A stretch of DNA of 64,000 bases. Origin: Lepidonotus clava. Taxonomy: Eukaryota; Annelida; Polychaeta; Phyllodocida; Polynoidae. Positions 34,640 to 44,020 of the stretch are shown piece after piece. Position 1 is the stretch's first letter; every line of letters starts with the position of its first letter. Both the position numbers and the translations under genes were made by a program. The stretch lies in contig OW387136.1 of assembly GCA_936440205.1 (NCBI GenBank), positions 34,143,927 through 34,207,926 of the forward strand. Reading direction: 5' to 3'. The notes beneath the pieces were generated by a model. The model was not told where the DNA came from, ran no database searches, and was given only the letters and a program-made list of their open reading frames with translations.

Positions 34640-37438
34640 CTAGTTTCCCTGGCTCTTTTGCTCGCTACCACCAGGTTTTCCATCTTTATACGTACGTGGT
34701 GGCTTTTCTCTCAATCTATTCTTCAACCACAGGCACGCCTCAGTCGAGTGGCCATGTTGTTGGTGAATGATACAGAACTTACTTTCATCGAACGGTAACC
34801 TAGGCCTCTCTCCTTTCTGCTGAGTCGGCCCATTCTTTCCTTTGTCTACTTCCCTGCTCGGGGCGTTATTGGTTTTGGCCTTCTGGTCTAAATTCTTTTC
34901 GCCTTTCTGACCTTCATATCTATCTTTTCTTTCATAACCTTGCTGTTTATAACCACCACTGCTCTGGGGAGATCCGCTTTGCCCCGGCTTTGGTTTCTGA
35001 AACCATGGGGCGGCCTCCAGTCGGGCCAGCACCACTCCAAACCGTTCAGAGATGGAGTTGAGAGCTGTGGTCTCCTCTGACGCTTGGCTTCCAGCCAGCT
35101 CGCTCACTGCATTGGATATTTTAGTTCCCCCTTTGCCTTTGTCCAACGATTCTAGTCTCGTTGCACAATCCACCGCTTCGGTGAACGACTTAGGGTCCAG
35201 TATAGCTACTTGTCTGGCTACACCCTGTTTTAATCCTTCTAAAAACACGGCTAACATCATGCTTTCGCTTGCTTCTGCCTTAACCTGCTTTTGTTTCAGG
35301 ACACCTGCAAATTCGATCACGCTCTGGTCCTTCCCTTGTTTAAGGGCACAGAACTCTGCGTGTTTCTGCCACTTAGCTCTTCGATCACCGAAGATCTTTG
35401 TCATCTGAGCTTCCAGTTTCTCAAATGTGTCTTTTTCACTCTCAGCTAACGCTCCTGCCCAGTCGTCTGCCCTTCCCTTTAGGCCTAACAGCGCCATATT
35501 CAGGAGATGGGCGTTCGACCAGTCATAGATAGCTTTCAGTCGCTTCAATTCCCTGAAATACTTTTCTATCTGCTCGTCTTCCTTTCCACTAAACCACGGC
35601 AACCTAATGTTTGGTCCCCTTTGGTGACCATTGTGGGTCGTTTCACGCCCTTGCACTGGTGCTTGACCCAGCGCCAAACCTAGCTGTGGTAGAATATTCC
35701 AAATATTTGGTTGATTTGGCGGGTTTGGAGGATCGTTCTGTCCTGGTGGGCCCGGCGGACCCGGCGGATTGTTCTGCCCAGGTGGGCCCGGCGGTTTGGC
35801 TCGGCCAGGCTGTTGGCCTGGTTGGTCATCCCCATCATTTTGCTGCAGCCCCCCAGGATTTACCCCAAGATTAGGTTGCTGCATTCCTGGATTCGCATCC
35901 CTAGCTTCCCCTTCACCAGGTTGCTGAAGTTCCCCAGGATTTATCCCAAGATTGGGTTGTACCGCCCCTGGATTCACACCCCAAGCTCCCCCTTCACCAG
36001 GTTGCTGAAGTTCCCCAGGGTTTTGGTCACGCTCCTCTCCTAATAGATTTACCAATGGTTCACCTCCCACCGCCATATTATCTTCGTGGAGGTTTTGTAT
36101 ATCGTGATTGTCCCACTGTTCCCTTACAGGGATTTCCTCTACACTAATCTCGTCCTCGCTTACTGGTTTGTCTTTCTTTCCTGCGTCCAAATCATCCTCG
36201 TTAATCTGCTCAAATGATGACGAGCGTGATCTCTCCCCTCTAGATAGTTTTCTATTAGGATCACCTTCTCTAACATTTGCGACAGCCTGTTCTGTCTCGC
36301 TATTTTCTTCCTCGTCTTCGCTTCCGTATTTATCATACGGCTCAAAGACTGCAATGTCCCCTTCTCCTACGTGATAGGCTTTCTTTACCGTACTGCCTTC
36401 CTCATTTCTATCACTCTGGGTCTCTAGCTCTTCCCTTTCTGCTTTATCCTGATCGCTTAACCTTTCTAACTCCTCATGCTCTTCGGGGCCTGCTTCTGCT
36501 AACTTTCTTATTAGTTCTGCCGGGTTAGAATCATCCCCATCCAACCCCAGGTCTGGAACTCGAGCTTTTGCTCCTTTATTAGCGTCGTCCAAGTTCTCCC
36601 CAATATCATAGGTTAACCGATAGGGTTGTAAGCTGCCTACTTTGTCGCTGTCTCCCTCTGTTTCCCTTTCCACTCCCCTGTCCCTACCTACTGTTTTTCC
36701 TTTAACTACAGTGGAATAAGGAATGGATGCCCCCGGGTTGGGGTGAGTCGGTGTTACCAGTGGGTGACTGATAAACTCAAGTCGTTGGGGTAATGGATAG
36801 GTGAGAGAGCTCCCATCAGGTAGGATTACCGGATTTTCGGGGCGTTTCCTCCCTGATGGGCTGGAGTTATCTGTGGTGTTTTGTCGTTGTTTCTTGTTCC
36901 CTGAGGAAAATAGGTTATCCTCATCGAAAATTTCCTGTTCGCATTCACCTCCCGCTGCGGGTAGTAAACGGTAGGGAACACCTTGATCACACCACGGATT
37001 GTTCACATCGGGTTCATAAGTAGAGTGAGAGCTAGCACCAGGTTCGTGGTCCGTAGGTGGTACGTACCCTGGATTCCAATATTGCTGATATTCTTTGAGA
37101 CGGTTCTTCCCTTCAACTCGTCCCGAGTGTGTTAGGGTTTCAAGTCCTTCGTCAAGAACCGGCCTATCTTTGGGCCCTAGGTGCCAGGGAAATGGTTTAC
37201 CTCTGCCACGGGTTTGGTAATTCTGTGCGCCTTCGGGGCAGAGCTGCTTGGGTCTGGCTGACACCTCCTGTCTCTGTGCTTCCCCGTCTAAGGGATTACC
37301 TACCAAGTGGCGGTTTTCCACATTCCCTGTATATGATGTTGACACATCGTGTCCTGCGGGCCGCAAAGATTGAGGCTTGGGGTTAGAGGAAGCCTCAAAG
37401 TCACCGGTGGCTGACATCAAGGATGAGCAAAACGGCAA
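34640..37438 (-). CDS. gag-like structural frame of the LTR element, 932 codons
   Basis: Would form the particle core. Residues 1-600 are acidic and low in complexity, with two NPGELQQPGEG repeats and a Pro-Gly-rich stretch (PPGPPGQNNPPGPPGPPGQN). A retrotransposon capsid domain follows at about 611-765 (LPWFSGKEDEQIEKYFRELK, ALLGLKGRADDWAGAL, VFLEGLKQGVARQVAILDP). Near 890-905 CIIHQQHGHSTEAC is a variant zinc knuckle of the CxxH-GHxTxxC kind. The length is well above the 300-500 residues usual for gag, because of the N-terminal extension. It starts 30 bp after the 5' LTR and pol follows closely. Confidence 0.8.
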   Translation of the reverse strand: MPFCSSLMSATGDFEASSNPKPQSLRPAGHDVSTSYTGNVENRHLVGNPLDGEAQRQEVSARPKQLCPEGAQNYQTRGRGKPFPWHLGPKDRPVLDEGLETLTHSGRVEGKNRLKEYQQYWNPGYVPPTDHEPGASSHSTYEPDVNNPWCDQGVPYRLLPAAGGECEQEIFDEDNLFSSGNKKQRQNTTDNSSPSGRKRPENPVILPDGSSLTYPLPQRLEFISHPLVTPTHPNPGASIPYSTVVKGKTVGRDRGVERETEGDSDKVGSLQPYRLTYDIGENLDDANKGAKARVPDLGLDGDDSNPAELIRKLAEAGPEEHEELERLSDQDKAEREELETQSDRNEEGSTVKKAYHVGEGDIAVFEPYDKYGSEDEEENSETEQAVANVREGDPNRKLSRGERSRSSSFEQINEDDLDAGKKDKPVSEDEISVEEIPVREQWDNHDIQNLHEDNMAVGGEPLVNLLGEERDQNPGELQQPGEGGAWGVNPGAVQPNLGINPGELQQPGEGEARDANPGMQQPNLGVNPGGLQQNDGDDQPGQQPGRAKPPGPPGQNNPPGPPGPPGQNDPPNPPNQPNIWNILPQLGLALGQAPVQGRETTHNGHQRGPNIRLPWFSGKEDEQIEKYFRELKRLKAIYDWSNAHLLNMALLGLKGRADDWAGALAESEKDTFEKLEAQMTKIFGDRRAKWQKHAEFCALKQGKDQSVIEFAGVLKQKQVKAEASESMMLAVFLEGLKQGVARQVAILDPKSFTEAVDCATRLESLDKGKGGTKISNAVSELAGSQASEETTALNSISERFGVVLARLEAAPWFQKPKPGQSGSPQSSGGYKQQGYERKDRYEGQKGEKNLDQKAKTNNAPSREVDKGKNGPTQQKGERPRLPFDESKFCIIHQQHGHSTEACLWLKNRLREKPPRTYKDGKPGGSEQKSQGN

Positions 37439-37445
37439 AAGTCAT

Positions 37446-37465
37446 GTTTCGGGTAATCTCCACCA
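37446..37465 (-). other. Primer-binding-like site next to the 5' LTR
   Basis: On the minus strand TGGTGGAGATTACCCGA follows the LTR after two bases. A TGG start complementary to a tRNA CCA end is the usual form. The tRNA was not identified. Confidence 0.5.
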
Positions 37466-37467
37466 AA

Positions 37468-38068
37468 TGAACTATTGTTAATGTTTGATTTAATACTGCG
37501 TGATGTGTCTAACTAAGTATCCATGAGTCGTTTATCCAGGTTGTCCGAGTCAATCAGACTGCGTTCAAAGTTAGCTCGTTCACTTCCCAATAGTTCAAAA
37601 GAAATGAACGATGAGGGAGCTCTTAATATGAAAGGTTTTTTATTCAATAACATCTCATCCCGAGTCAAAGCCACTATGTATAAGTCTCCATCAGTCCACC
37701 TCCCGTCTCCTATCAGCAATCAACCACATTTAGAATACAAGTTGTTCCAACACATCCTAGACCGCTCTAGTGCTTAGCTCTATCACAATTCTATGCCCGA
37801 GGTAGTTGGTATAGGTAAAACTCCAGTCTGCTGCGCGGGAGCCGGCGTACTAACTCCAAGTAGCTCCTTTGCTAAACTCACTCAGCTGACATTCTCACTA
37901 AAACTGCCTGCTCCTCACTTTGCAACACCTTTTATACTGGTTAACAGGTGGCGCTGGGAGCGAAAAATATCTCTTTCCAGAAGTAGACTAGAAGTAGACT
38001 TGCTAAGCCTGATCCTTGTTAGATTATACAACGTGATGATATATTAAAAGTGCTAAGCTATTAGTACA
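37468..38068 (-). repeat. 5' LTR of the Ty3/gypsy-type element
   Basis: 601 bp, nearly identical to 19064-19664. On the element's strand it begins TGTACTAATAGC and ends ATAGTTCA. Adjacent to GTAT at 38069-38072, the target duplication. Confidence 0.92.
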
Positions 38069-38292
38069 GTATTTCATATCAAGTATGTTATATTTTGTAT
38101 TTTGCATTTAGATTATTAGAAAAACATATACAAAAAGGGGTATTTACAAGTATTTGATATATGTGAATGGTATTAGATGAAAGCAAAAGTGCATATTTTG
38201 AGGTATTTGATATTATGGGAATGGTATTAGATGAAAGGAATATACAATTGCCGCTCTATACACTCATCCTAAAAGATGGAATACTATAAGTG

Positions 38293-39317
38293 CACTGAAA
38301 ACCCAGACTCGTCAAAAACTTGTCAAATTGACAAGTTTAGTGTTGTCGTTTTGAAGGTGCCCAAAACGACAAGTCTAGACTCGTTACCTTGTCAAATTGA
38401 CAAGTCTAAACTCGTCACCTTGTCAAATTGACAAGTCTTAATCATCAACTTTGATAATGTAAGATTCCTCCTGCTGCCCATCACTGCCCACTTCTGCCCC
38501 ATAATTCCCTCTTCTTTGTATCTTCTACCCTGACTTAACCTGATTTAGCCAACATAATTGCAGGAGAATCCAATAATACATTGGTGCTCAACAGCTGTGG
38601 TCATTGCAGTATCTGACGGACCCTAACCATCTCTATGAGATTATTTACCTTCCTTATATTAAAGAAGCGTTGCTTCCAATCTTCATCAAGCTCCACCTGT
38701 GCAATGCTATCTGCCATTGGCACAAAGTGAGTGAGGGCCAGAGGCAGAGTGCCAGTTGAAATAAATGCTGGTTTCTCAACTCATTCATGTCTCTATGAAA
38801 CAGAATGCAGAACACCAGCACCCAGCAAAATGTCCCAGTATACCCATACTCTGACCCCCTCCCCACAGCCCCTCCAGTGGTGGCCTAACTGATAGGGTGT
38901 CCACCTCCAGTGTGAGGGGTCCCAGGTTCGCCTCCCACACTGGCGGCGCGTAGCGCACTTGTATACATTAAAAAAGGTGTCTGAAACGTTTTTTTACTTC
39001 ATATCTGTTAAATAAAGAGAAGTAAAATGTCAAAATGGCTATTATGATATGTAATACTGAATCCCTGTGACTATTTTATTATTCTAGAAAGATATTCTGC
39101 AAAATAGGTTCATATCATAATGATAAATACATAATTGTATTAATTTGGTAGTCCAAAAGTCACTCAAATCGAACAGTGGCTCCCTCTATTTATTTGACAA
39201 GTCTTTGACAAGGCGACAAGTCTAAACTCGTCAAATACTCTAAAAAGTGCTTGACAAGGTTAAACTTGTCAAATTGACAAGTTTTTGACAAGTTTACGGC
39301 CATTCAGGTTTTCAGTG
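38293..39317. mobile_element. CACTG-ended element with ACTTGTCAAATTGACAAGT motifs
   Basis: Ends CACTGAAAACC and GGTTTTCAGTG, with TG on both flanks. Both subterminal regions carry several copies of the palindrome AACTTGTCAAATTGACAAGTT (38317-38337 and further) and GACAAGTCTAAACTCGTCA. 1,025 bp, noncoding. The subterminal repeat style suggests CACTA/EnSpm or Chapaev-like. It contains a SINE-like sequence at 38875-38960. Confidence 0.65.
38875..38960 (+). mobile_element. tRNA-derived SINE head
   Basis: TGGCCTAACTGATAGG resembles a pol III A box, and GGTTCGCCTCC at 38925-38935 a B box (one mismatch), 30-odd bp apart, followed by a GC-rich tRNA-unrelated stretch. The arms do not fold as a complete tRNA, so a SINE is more likely than a tRNA gene. 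Confidence 0.55.
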
Positions 39318-40331
39318 TGTTTACTTATCCCATCTCGAAATATTACTTATCCGACCCGACATGTACTCGTCATAGCACCATTATGTATATGATGATTAGC
39401 TTTATATGTATATATATTCCTGCTCTACATTGTTGTAACATAAACCGGATGCTATTTCACATATCGTAGATGATACCTCATATCTTACGACATCTTTTTC
39501 CTCACTGCACGACATCATAAAACATATTCTAATGCTCTTATCGGTGCTTATGCTGGAGTCACGAGAAAGCCAGTCATGCCGGGATAATAAACCAGCCCAT
39601 TTTTAAAGTTAATGATATTATTGGTTTCAAAACCTTTGAGGGTGCACTTCTATTATTATTTCTGATTTCAAACGGGGCATTCTAGACCAGATCCACCCGT
39701 CCCCGTACTTTTGAAAGGAGAATAGAAAGTGCATGGGGTAATATGGGGCGTTCTCACTTAACACAATCACTTTATCATGCAAACCTTTTTTATTTTAATA
39801 ATGGGAATGTCCCTGTTAGATTAGAAGCTGACCATACATTCAAGGGGTCTCTTTAAAAAAACAAGTTGGCCGATTGAGGGGATTGAAAGGATTGATCATT
39901 TGATGAAATGAGAATTTCGCCCGATTGGAATTAACGTAGGATGCTAAGCAGAGATATTAATGAATAAAATATTTTGATAGTAGGTCAGAAAAAATGACAC
40001 TATAGTGACAATTTCTCAAATCATTTCATCTTTGAATGTGTGTCAGACACTGACCCTGACAGCACCAGAAAACTTATTGACAGTGTGACGCCTATCTTTT
40101 AACACTGAATGGGAATGACACTGACAGTGACTTAGGCCTAGACATATTAGAACTCAGATTTAATATTTTGATGGTAGGTAGGGAAAAGTGACACTATAGT
40201 GACAATTTCTCAAATCTTTTAATCTTTGGATCATAAATAATTGCTTTCGGAGCCTCCATAATACATTGCAGTGTCGGAGGGGGCTTAGGCCTAGCCTATC
40301 TGAGTCTTGAGTCCAGTCATTTTTTCATACC

Positions 40332-40745
40332 ATTTGTAAAATATTATTGCAAGCGTTTCCAGGCCTAAAATGATCAAACTATAATGATATATAGGACCCT
40401 GAGATATAGGACAACATAGATATATACATGGATTTCATTTTGATAGGCCTAATAAGGTCTAAATAATTATTTTTCAAATTGCCAGTGTCCGACCAAATGC
40501 CCGAGTTGCTTTGACATCCAGCTGTGGTTTCCCAGCTGTCAGCATCTAGGCCTAAGACTGTAACCATCTGTAAAATATTCTTGCAAACGTTTCCAGGCCT
40601 AAAATATCAATTTATATTATGATATATAGGACCCTGAGATATATGGGAACATAGATATCTACATCACTTTCATTTTGGTAGGGGTAATAAGGCCTAAAAT
40701 AATTATTTTTCAGATTGCCAGTGTCGAATGCCCGAGAGGCTGAGT
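40332..40745. repeat. Imperfect duplication of about 185 bp
   Basis: 40332-40520 and 40568-40745 share GTAAAATATT, CGTTTCCAGGCCTAAAAT, GATATATAGGACCCTGAGAT, TAATTATTTTTCA and TTGCCAGTGTC. A second diverged pair, with TGACACTATAGTGACAATTT, lies at 39975-40045 and 40160-40225. Confidence 0.7.
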
Positions 40746-40806
40746 CCAGCAGCTTGACTATCATAATCATTTGAACTGCTGGAAAAGATATATCATATGT
40801 ACCTAC

Positions 40807-40977
40807 CTGTATAATTGAATGCTTCCGAATGCTTAAATCCTCCACAATTATTGGGTTTAGTCCAATGTCATCCAGGTTTTCTGAGTTCATAGTATCGATG
40901 CAGGCGTGTGGGGAGAGAACCCGGCGAAGGGTTGACGGCGCCATGTGACAGTGCCTCCACGTGTCCGATTGATCCAA
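40807..40977 (-). CDS. Possible first exon of an unrecognised gene
   Basis: On the minus strand an open frame runs from ATG (40977, or in-frame ATGs at 40944 and 40890) to a strong donor ACAG|GTAGGT with GT at 40805-40806. The end reads SENLDDIGLNPIIVEDLSIR, which looks like real protein, and the upstream DNA (40900-41300) is GC- and CpG-rich like an animal promoter. No downstream exon was found and no family is recognised, so this stays a candidate. Confidence 0.25.
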
Positions 40978-43719
40978 TGTTTAGCCTTCGATACGAACGC
41001 ATGGTTCCCGAATGAGTTTTCAATGCGTTGTATGCGTTTAAGGGGATCCAGACTCCAAAATATATATATTGAAAGCATCAGATACCGCCGTAATCCAGGT
41101 ATCCAGGCGGCGAAAGAGGAGCCTCCCGCCAACACGTCCGACCGCGGCGACTACACCCGGCCGAGTGACAGTGTCAAGCGGTGGGGAGGCGAAGGATTGC
41201 AAGAAAATGGCGCGATGCATTTACGCGTTTAGACGCGTTATTTCGCATTATTTTCGATTCTGGGACAGTGGGAGGCTTAGCTATGGGTCGAAATCTATCT
41301 GTGGATACCAATAACTAAGGTTAGATCGACCGTTTTCATGGTGAAATAGGCATGCAAATATTTTTGAATATTCAGATATTGACCCAGATCCCTTCCTGCC
41401 CGATCGAAAGCGAGGCTGGTGGGCGTGACTTGACCCGGTTAACACGGAGTCATGTGACGAGCGGATTTCTGGTCTTATTTGCTCAAATATCGGTATAAAT
41501 GATTAATTGATGGTGTTACAGGACCCCAAACATCATGTACGATCCATATCAGATAGGAAATCAATCAATTCTATCGGATTATGTATGTTTTGTGATATGA
41601 GTACGGCCATCAGCTGTCACGTGACGAGCGGGTCCGCAGGTTTTCGGCGGTTTTGCGAGGTTATGCAGTCGCATTTTGCCAATGGCGGGTCGCGCCACGA
41701 CCGTTTTGCCGGAAACATCGGTAAACAAGAGATGGGGAGCTGGTTGCCGCAATGATAGAAGTATAGAGGAAATCATATGTAAGCTAAGCAGGCACCAGTA
41801 TTATGGTAATTTTTTGTCTGTTCCCGGCGTGTCTGAAAACGACCACCCATTCTAGTTTGCTGCTTGTCGTCGTACGGTCAAGTCCGATTGCTGTCCTTTA
41901 GAGAATTCCGCCTGATATGCTTTGATTTGCTTTCATACTCCTTTGATCGCTTTGGTTACCAATGGCGAAAAATAAGGAAACCCCTAATGGTTACACAGAA
42001 ATAAGTGAAAGATAGATCTTCGTTCAGGATCTTTCCCTTTCTGTTATTTAGACATTTTGAAGGAGGACAATGAAAATGCTTGATGGGTTTAACTGTTAAC
42101 CTTGTACAGACAGAACCCATATGGCAACCCACAATGGATCAATGTTTATCATTAAGTATTTTTCCGTAATCTATCCATGGACACAATGCCTGGGCCGAAC
42201 GGCGCATGATTGTCTCAATATAATAACTTATTACACGACCAATTAAAGCACAACAGAATGAAAAATGGTCGGCAAAACTTTGGGGGAATACCTACCTCTA
42301 CCAACATCCGCTATAGGACGGTCCCGAAGCAAAATGTTATTATAAATGTATCTGTCTATGGTTTTAATTAGCAGAAATACAACAAAAGCCAAAAATTTCC
42401 TGTGCCTTTTTTTATTTTTTTTTATATCAACAATACATGTATATCATACATGAGCAAAATATAGGCTATAATCTGTGATTATAATAGTCGTAGAGTGATA
42501 ACACTGTCAACTCGTAACATGGACATGATTCGAACCCTCGTACTGTATTCTAGCTACGATCATTCTATCTACAACAAAGTATACATTTAGCGTAAGACCC
42601 CGCATGTACAATAACATCTGTGTAATTCGCTTTATTTCAGAAGTCTCTGAATTGTCTCTACATGTTTACTGTGGTTTGGATGACTAGTGACTTCTCGATT
42701 TTCATTGGTCCTGTTCTCCCCATTTTTTTTTTTTTGTCTTTTATTTTTGTATTTTAATTTCATAAATGTTCACTTTGCGCACAGCCTCTGGCAGTAAAAG
42801 CAACACCTCCTCCTCTCTCACTTCCCCATGTTTAATAACATAATAGGGTAAACATATTAAAAGTCTTTGAGACCTTTTTCTGTGTGATTATAGTTCATAA
42901 TGGGATGAGGTTCCCACCACCGATGATACCCCGGGCGTTACCTAGTGAGAGAAATAAGAACCCTAATATCTGCCCTAGGCGCTACCTAGAGTGAGTATAA
43001 GACACTACGATAAGTCCCCCGCCAATTTCCCCTAACCACTGTACACACATAGCCGTGACATCATCACAAAAGGACCGTGACGTCAGAGGTCAACTAAAAT
43101 CAAAAACTCCCCGTAGCCTCTCCACGTCATAAAAATAAATACTCTCAACAAATAAATAGTGGATTGGTGTCTGGGGAACAAGGACATTGATTAAACACAC
43201 CTGGAAGTTTACCCAGTATTCTAGCTGTCTGTCTGAATAAGGAAATAGCTTGTGTATTTTATATATAATTATACTCCTTCAGGAATTCTCAAGTTCATTC
43301 AAGTTCAGTCTTTCGTTCATTCCCCAATGACTAACAAACGTTAAGTCAGAACATCAAGACCTTTTATACAATAACGTCTATATCTCGCCTGGTCCTGTTT
43401 CAAGTCTCTATGGTCTATCTCACCAAGGGATTAGTTTATGCCAACATTGCTGTTAATCAATATTTTGCTTTCTGCGTATTATTAGTAGACTCAAAGTCTT
43501 GTTATCTGTGGTCCGTAGACCGACCTGCGAAGGGTCGCACTGTGTGAACAGTATGTAACATCAGGGTAGAGCAGCATGTGACAACGGTGTCCCACTAACA
43601 TCTGTCTAAAATCCTCTACTCTTCCCAATGTCCTCCACCACTGAGGTCACACCCGTTCCGTACTTTCAAGTTCCCGTCAAGCTAGCAGCACTTAGTGGTA
43701 GTTTTCATGTGTTAACATC

Positions 43720-43750
43720 GGGTCCCTGCTTGGCGCGGCGCAGGGGACCC
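43720..43750. other. GC-rich hairpin in the CREB3L 3' flank
   Basis: GGGTCCCTGC pairs with GCAGGGGACCC (one bulge) around a GC-rich 10-nt loop. It would lie in the 3' UTR if the transcript extends this far. Confidence 0.4.
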
Positions 43751-43818
43751 ACAAACCGAGGGAGGTTCTCCGCTCGCATCTCGCCTCATCGCGACACGCT
43801 CTTCAGGCTTTTCCTCCT

Positions 43819-44020
43819 TGTGACCTTGACCTTATGGTCCCAGCCTTGAATGGCATCAAGGTGTTGACCTTGACCTTCTCACAGGTCTTGACCTTGACCC
43901 TCCAAGACTATGACCTTAGTCACAGCCATGACCTTGACCTCAAACAAGGTATTAACCTTGACTTTGGCCAAGGTCATGACCTAACTAAGCATTCTCTTCC
44001 ATCCTTGACCTTTGGTCAGC
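43819..44020. promoter_or_regulatory. Array of TGACCTTGA nuclear-receptor half-sites
   Basis: At least six close matches to TGACCTTGA (reverse TCAAGGTCA, the extended half-site of ERR/SF-1/FTZ-F1 receptors) plus looser copies lie within 200 bp just after the CREB3L stop codon. It may be an enhancer, a degenerate minisatellite or 3' UTR sequence. The same motif recurs near 48100, 54112-54140 and 57205-57235. Confidence 0.5.

Larger units (their letters stand above)
19064..38068 (-). mobile_element. Ty3/gypsy-type LTR element with envelope gene, about 19 kb
   Basis: Two 601-bp LTRs (19064-19664, 37468-38068) begin TG and end CA and differ at only about two positions. GTAT flanks both sides (19060-19063, 38069-38072). 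Order on the minus strand is 5' LTR, primer-binding-like site, gag-like frame, protease-RT-RNase H-integrase, accessory frames, env, about 6 kb of mostly noncoding DNA with a tyrosine-recombinase frame, then 3' LTR. Protease-RT-RH-IN order and the GPY/F module place it in Ty3/gypsy (Metaviridae). It looks nearly whole, with about one interruption, in pol. LTR identity implies a young insertion, likely around a million years or a few at common invertebrate rates. It is unusually long for the family. Confidence 0.9.
18177..38262. mobile_element. AT-rich inverted-repeat element split by the LTR element
   Basis: TGTATAGAGTGGCAATTGTAT at 18177-18197 is inverted at 38242-38262 (one mismatch). Without the LTR element the two parts (18177-19063 and 38073-38262) total about 1.08 kb of AT-rich DNA full of TAGTATTTGCTATTT motifs. 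CATCCT and AAAAGATG lie outside both ends, as a direct repeat with a 6-bp difference. A stretch of about 70 bp is repeated inside at 18373-18443 and 18748-18818 (CTCTGGGTGTGACCAATC). Noncoding. Confidence 0.6.
39318..44020. other. Intergenic region before the CREB3L gene
   Basis: Contains segmental duplications (39975-40745), a GC-rich stretch at 40900-41750, a possible exon (40807-40977, minus), T-rich low-complexity tracts near 42410 and 42725, and the TGACCTTGA array at 43819-44020. Its right end should be the 3' UTR of the CREB3L gene. Confidence 0.5.

Noticed and set aside
19064-38068. DIRS- or Ngaro-type origin for the element, because it holds a tyrosine recombinase
   Set aside because: It has a DDE integrase, TG...CA LTRs and a target duplication, which those families lack; the recombinase frame is therefore an extra.
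38881-38945. Functional tRNA gene
   Set aside because: A- and B-box-like motifs are present, but acceptor and anticodon arms do not pair, and it sits inside a transposon; a SINE head is more likely.
42520-42590. tRNA-like sequence on the minus strand (GGTTCGAATC)
   Set aside because: B box only; no T-stem or acceptor pairing and no convincing A box at the right distance.
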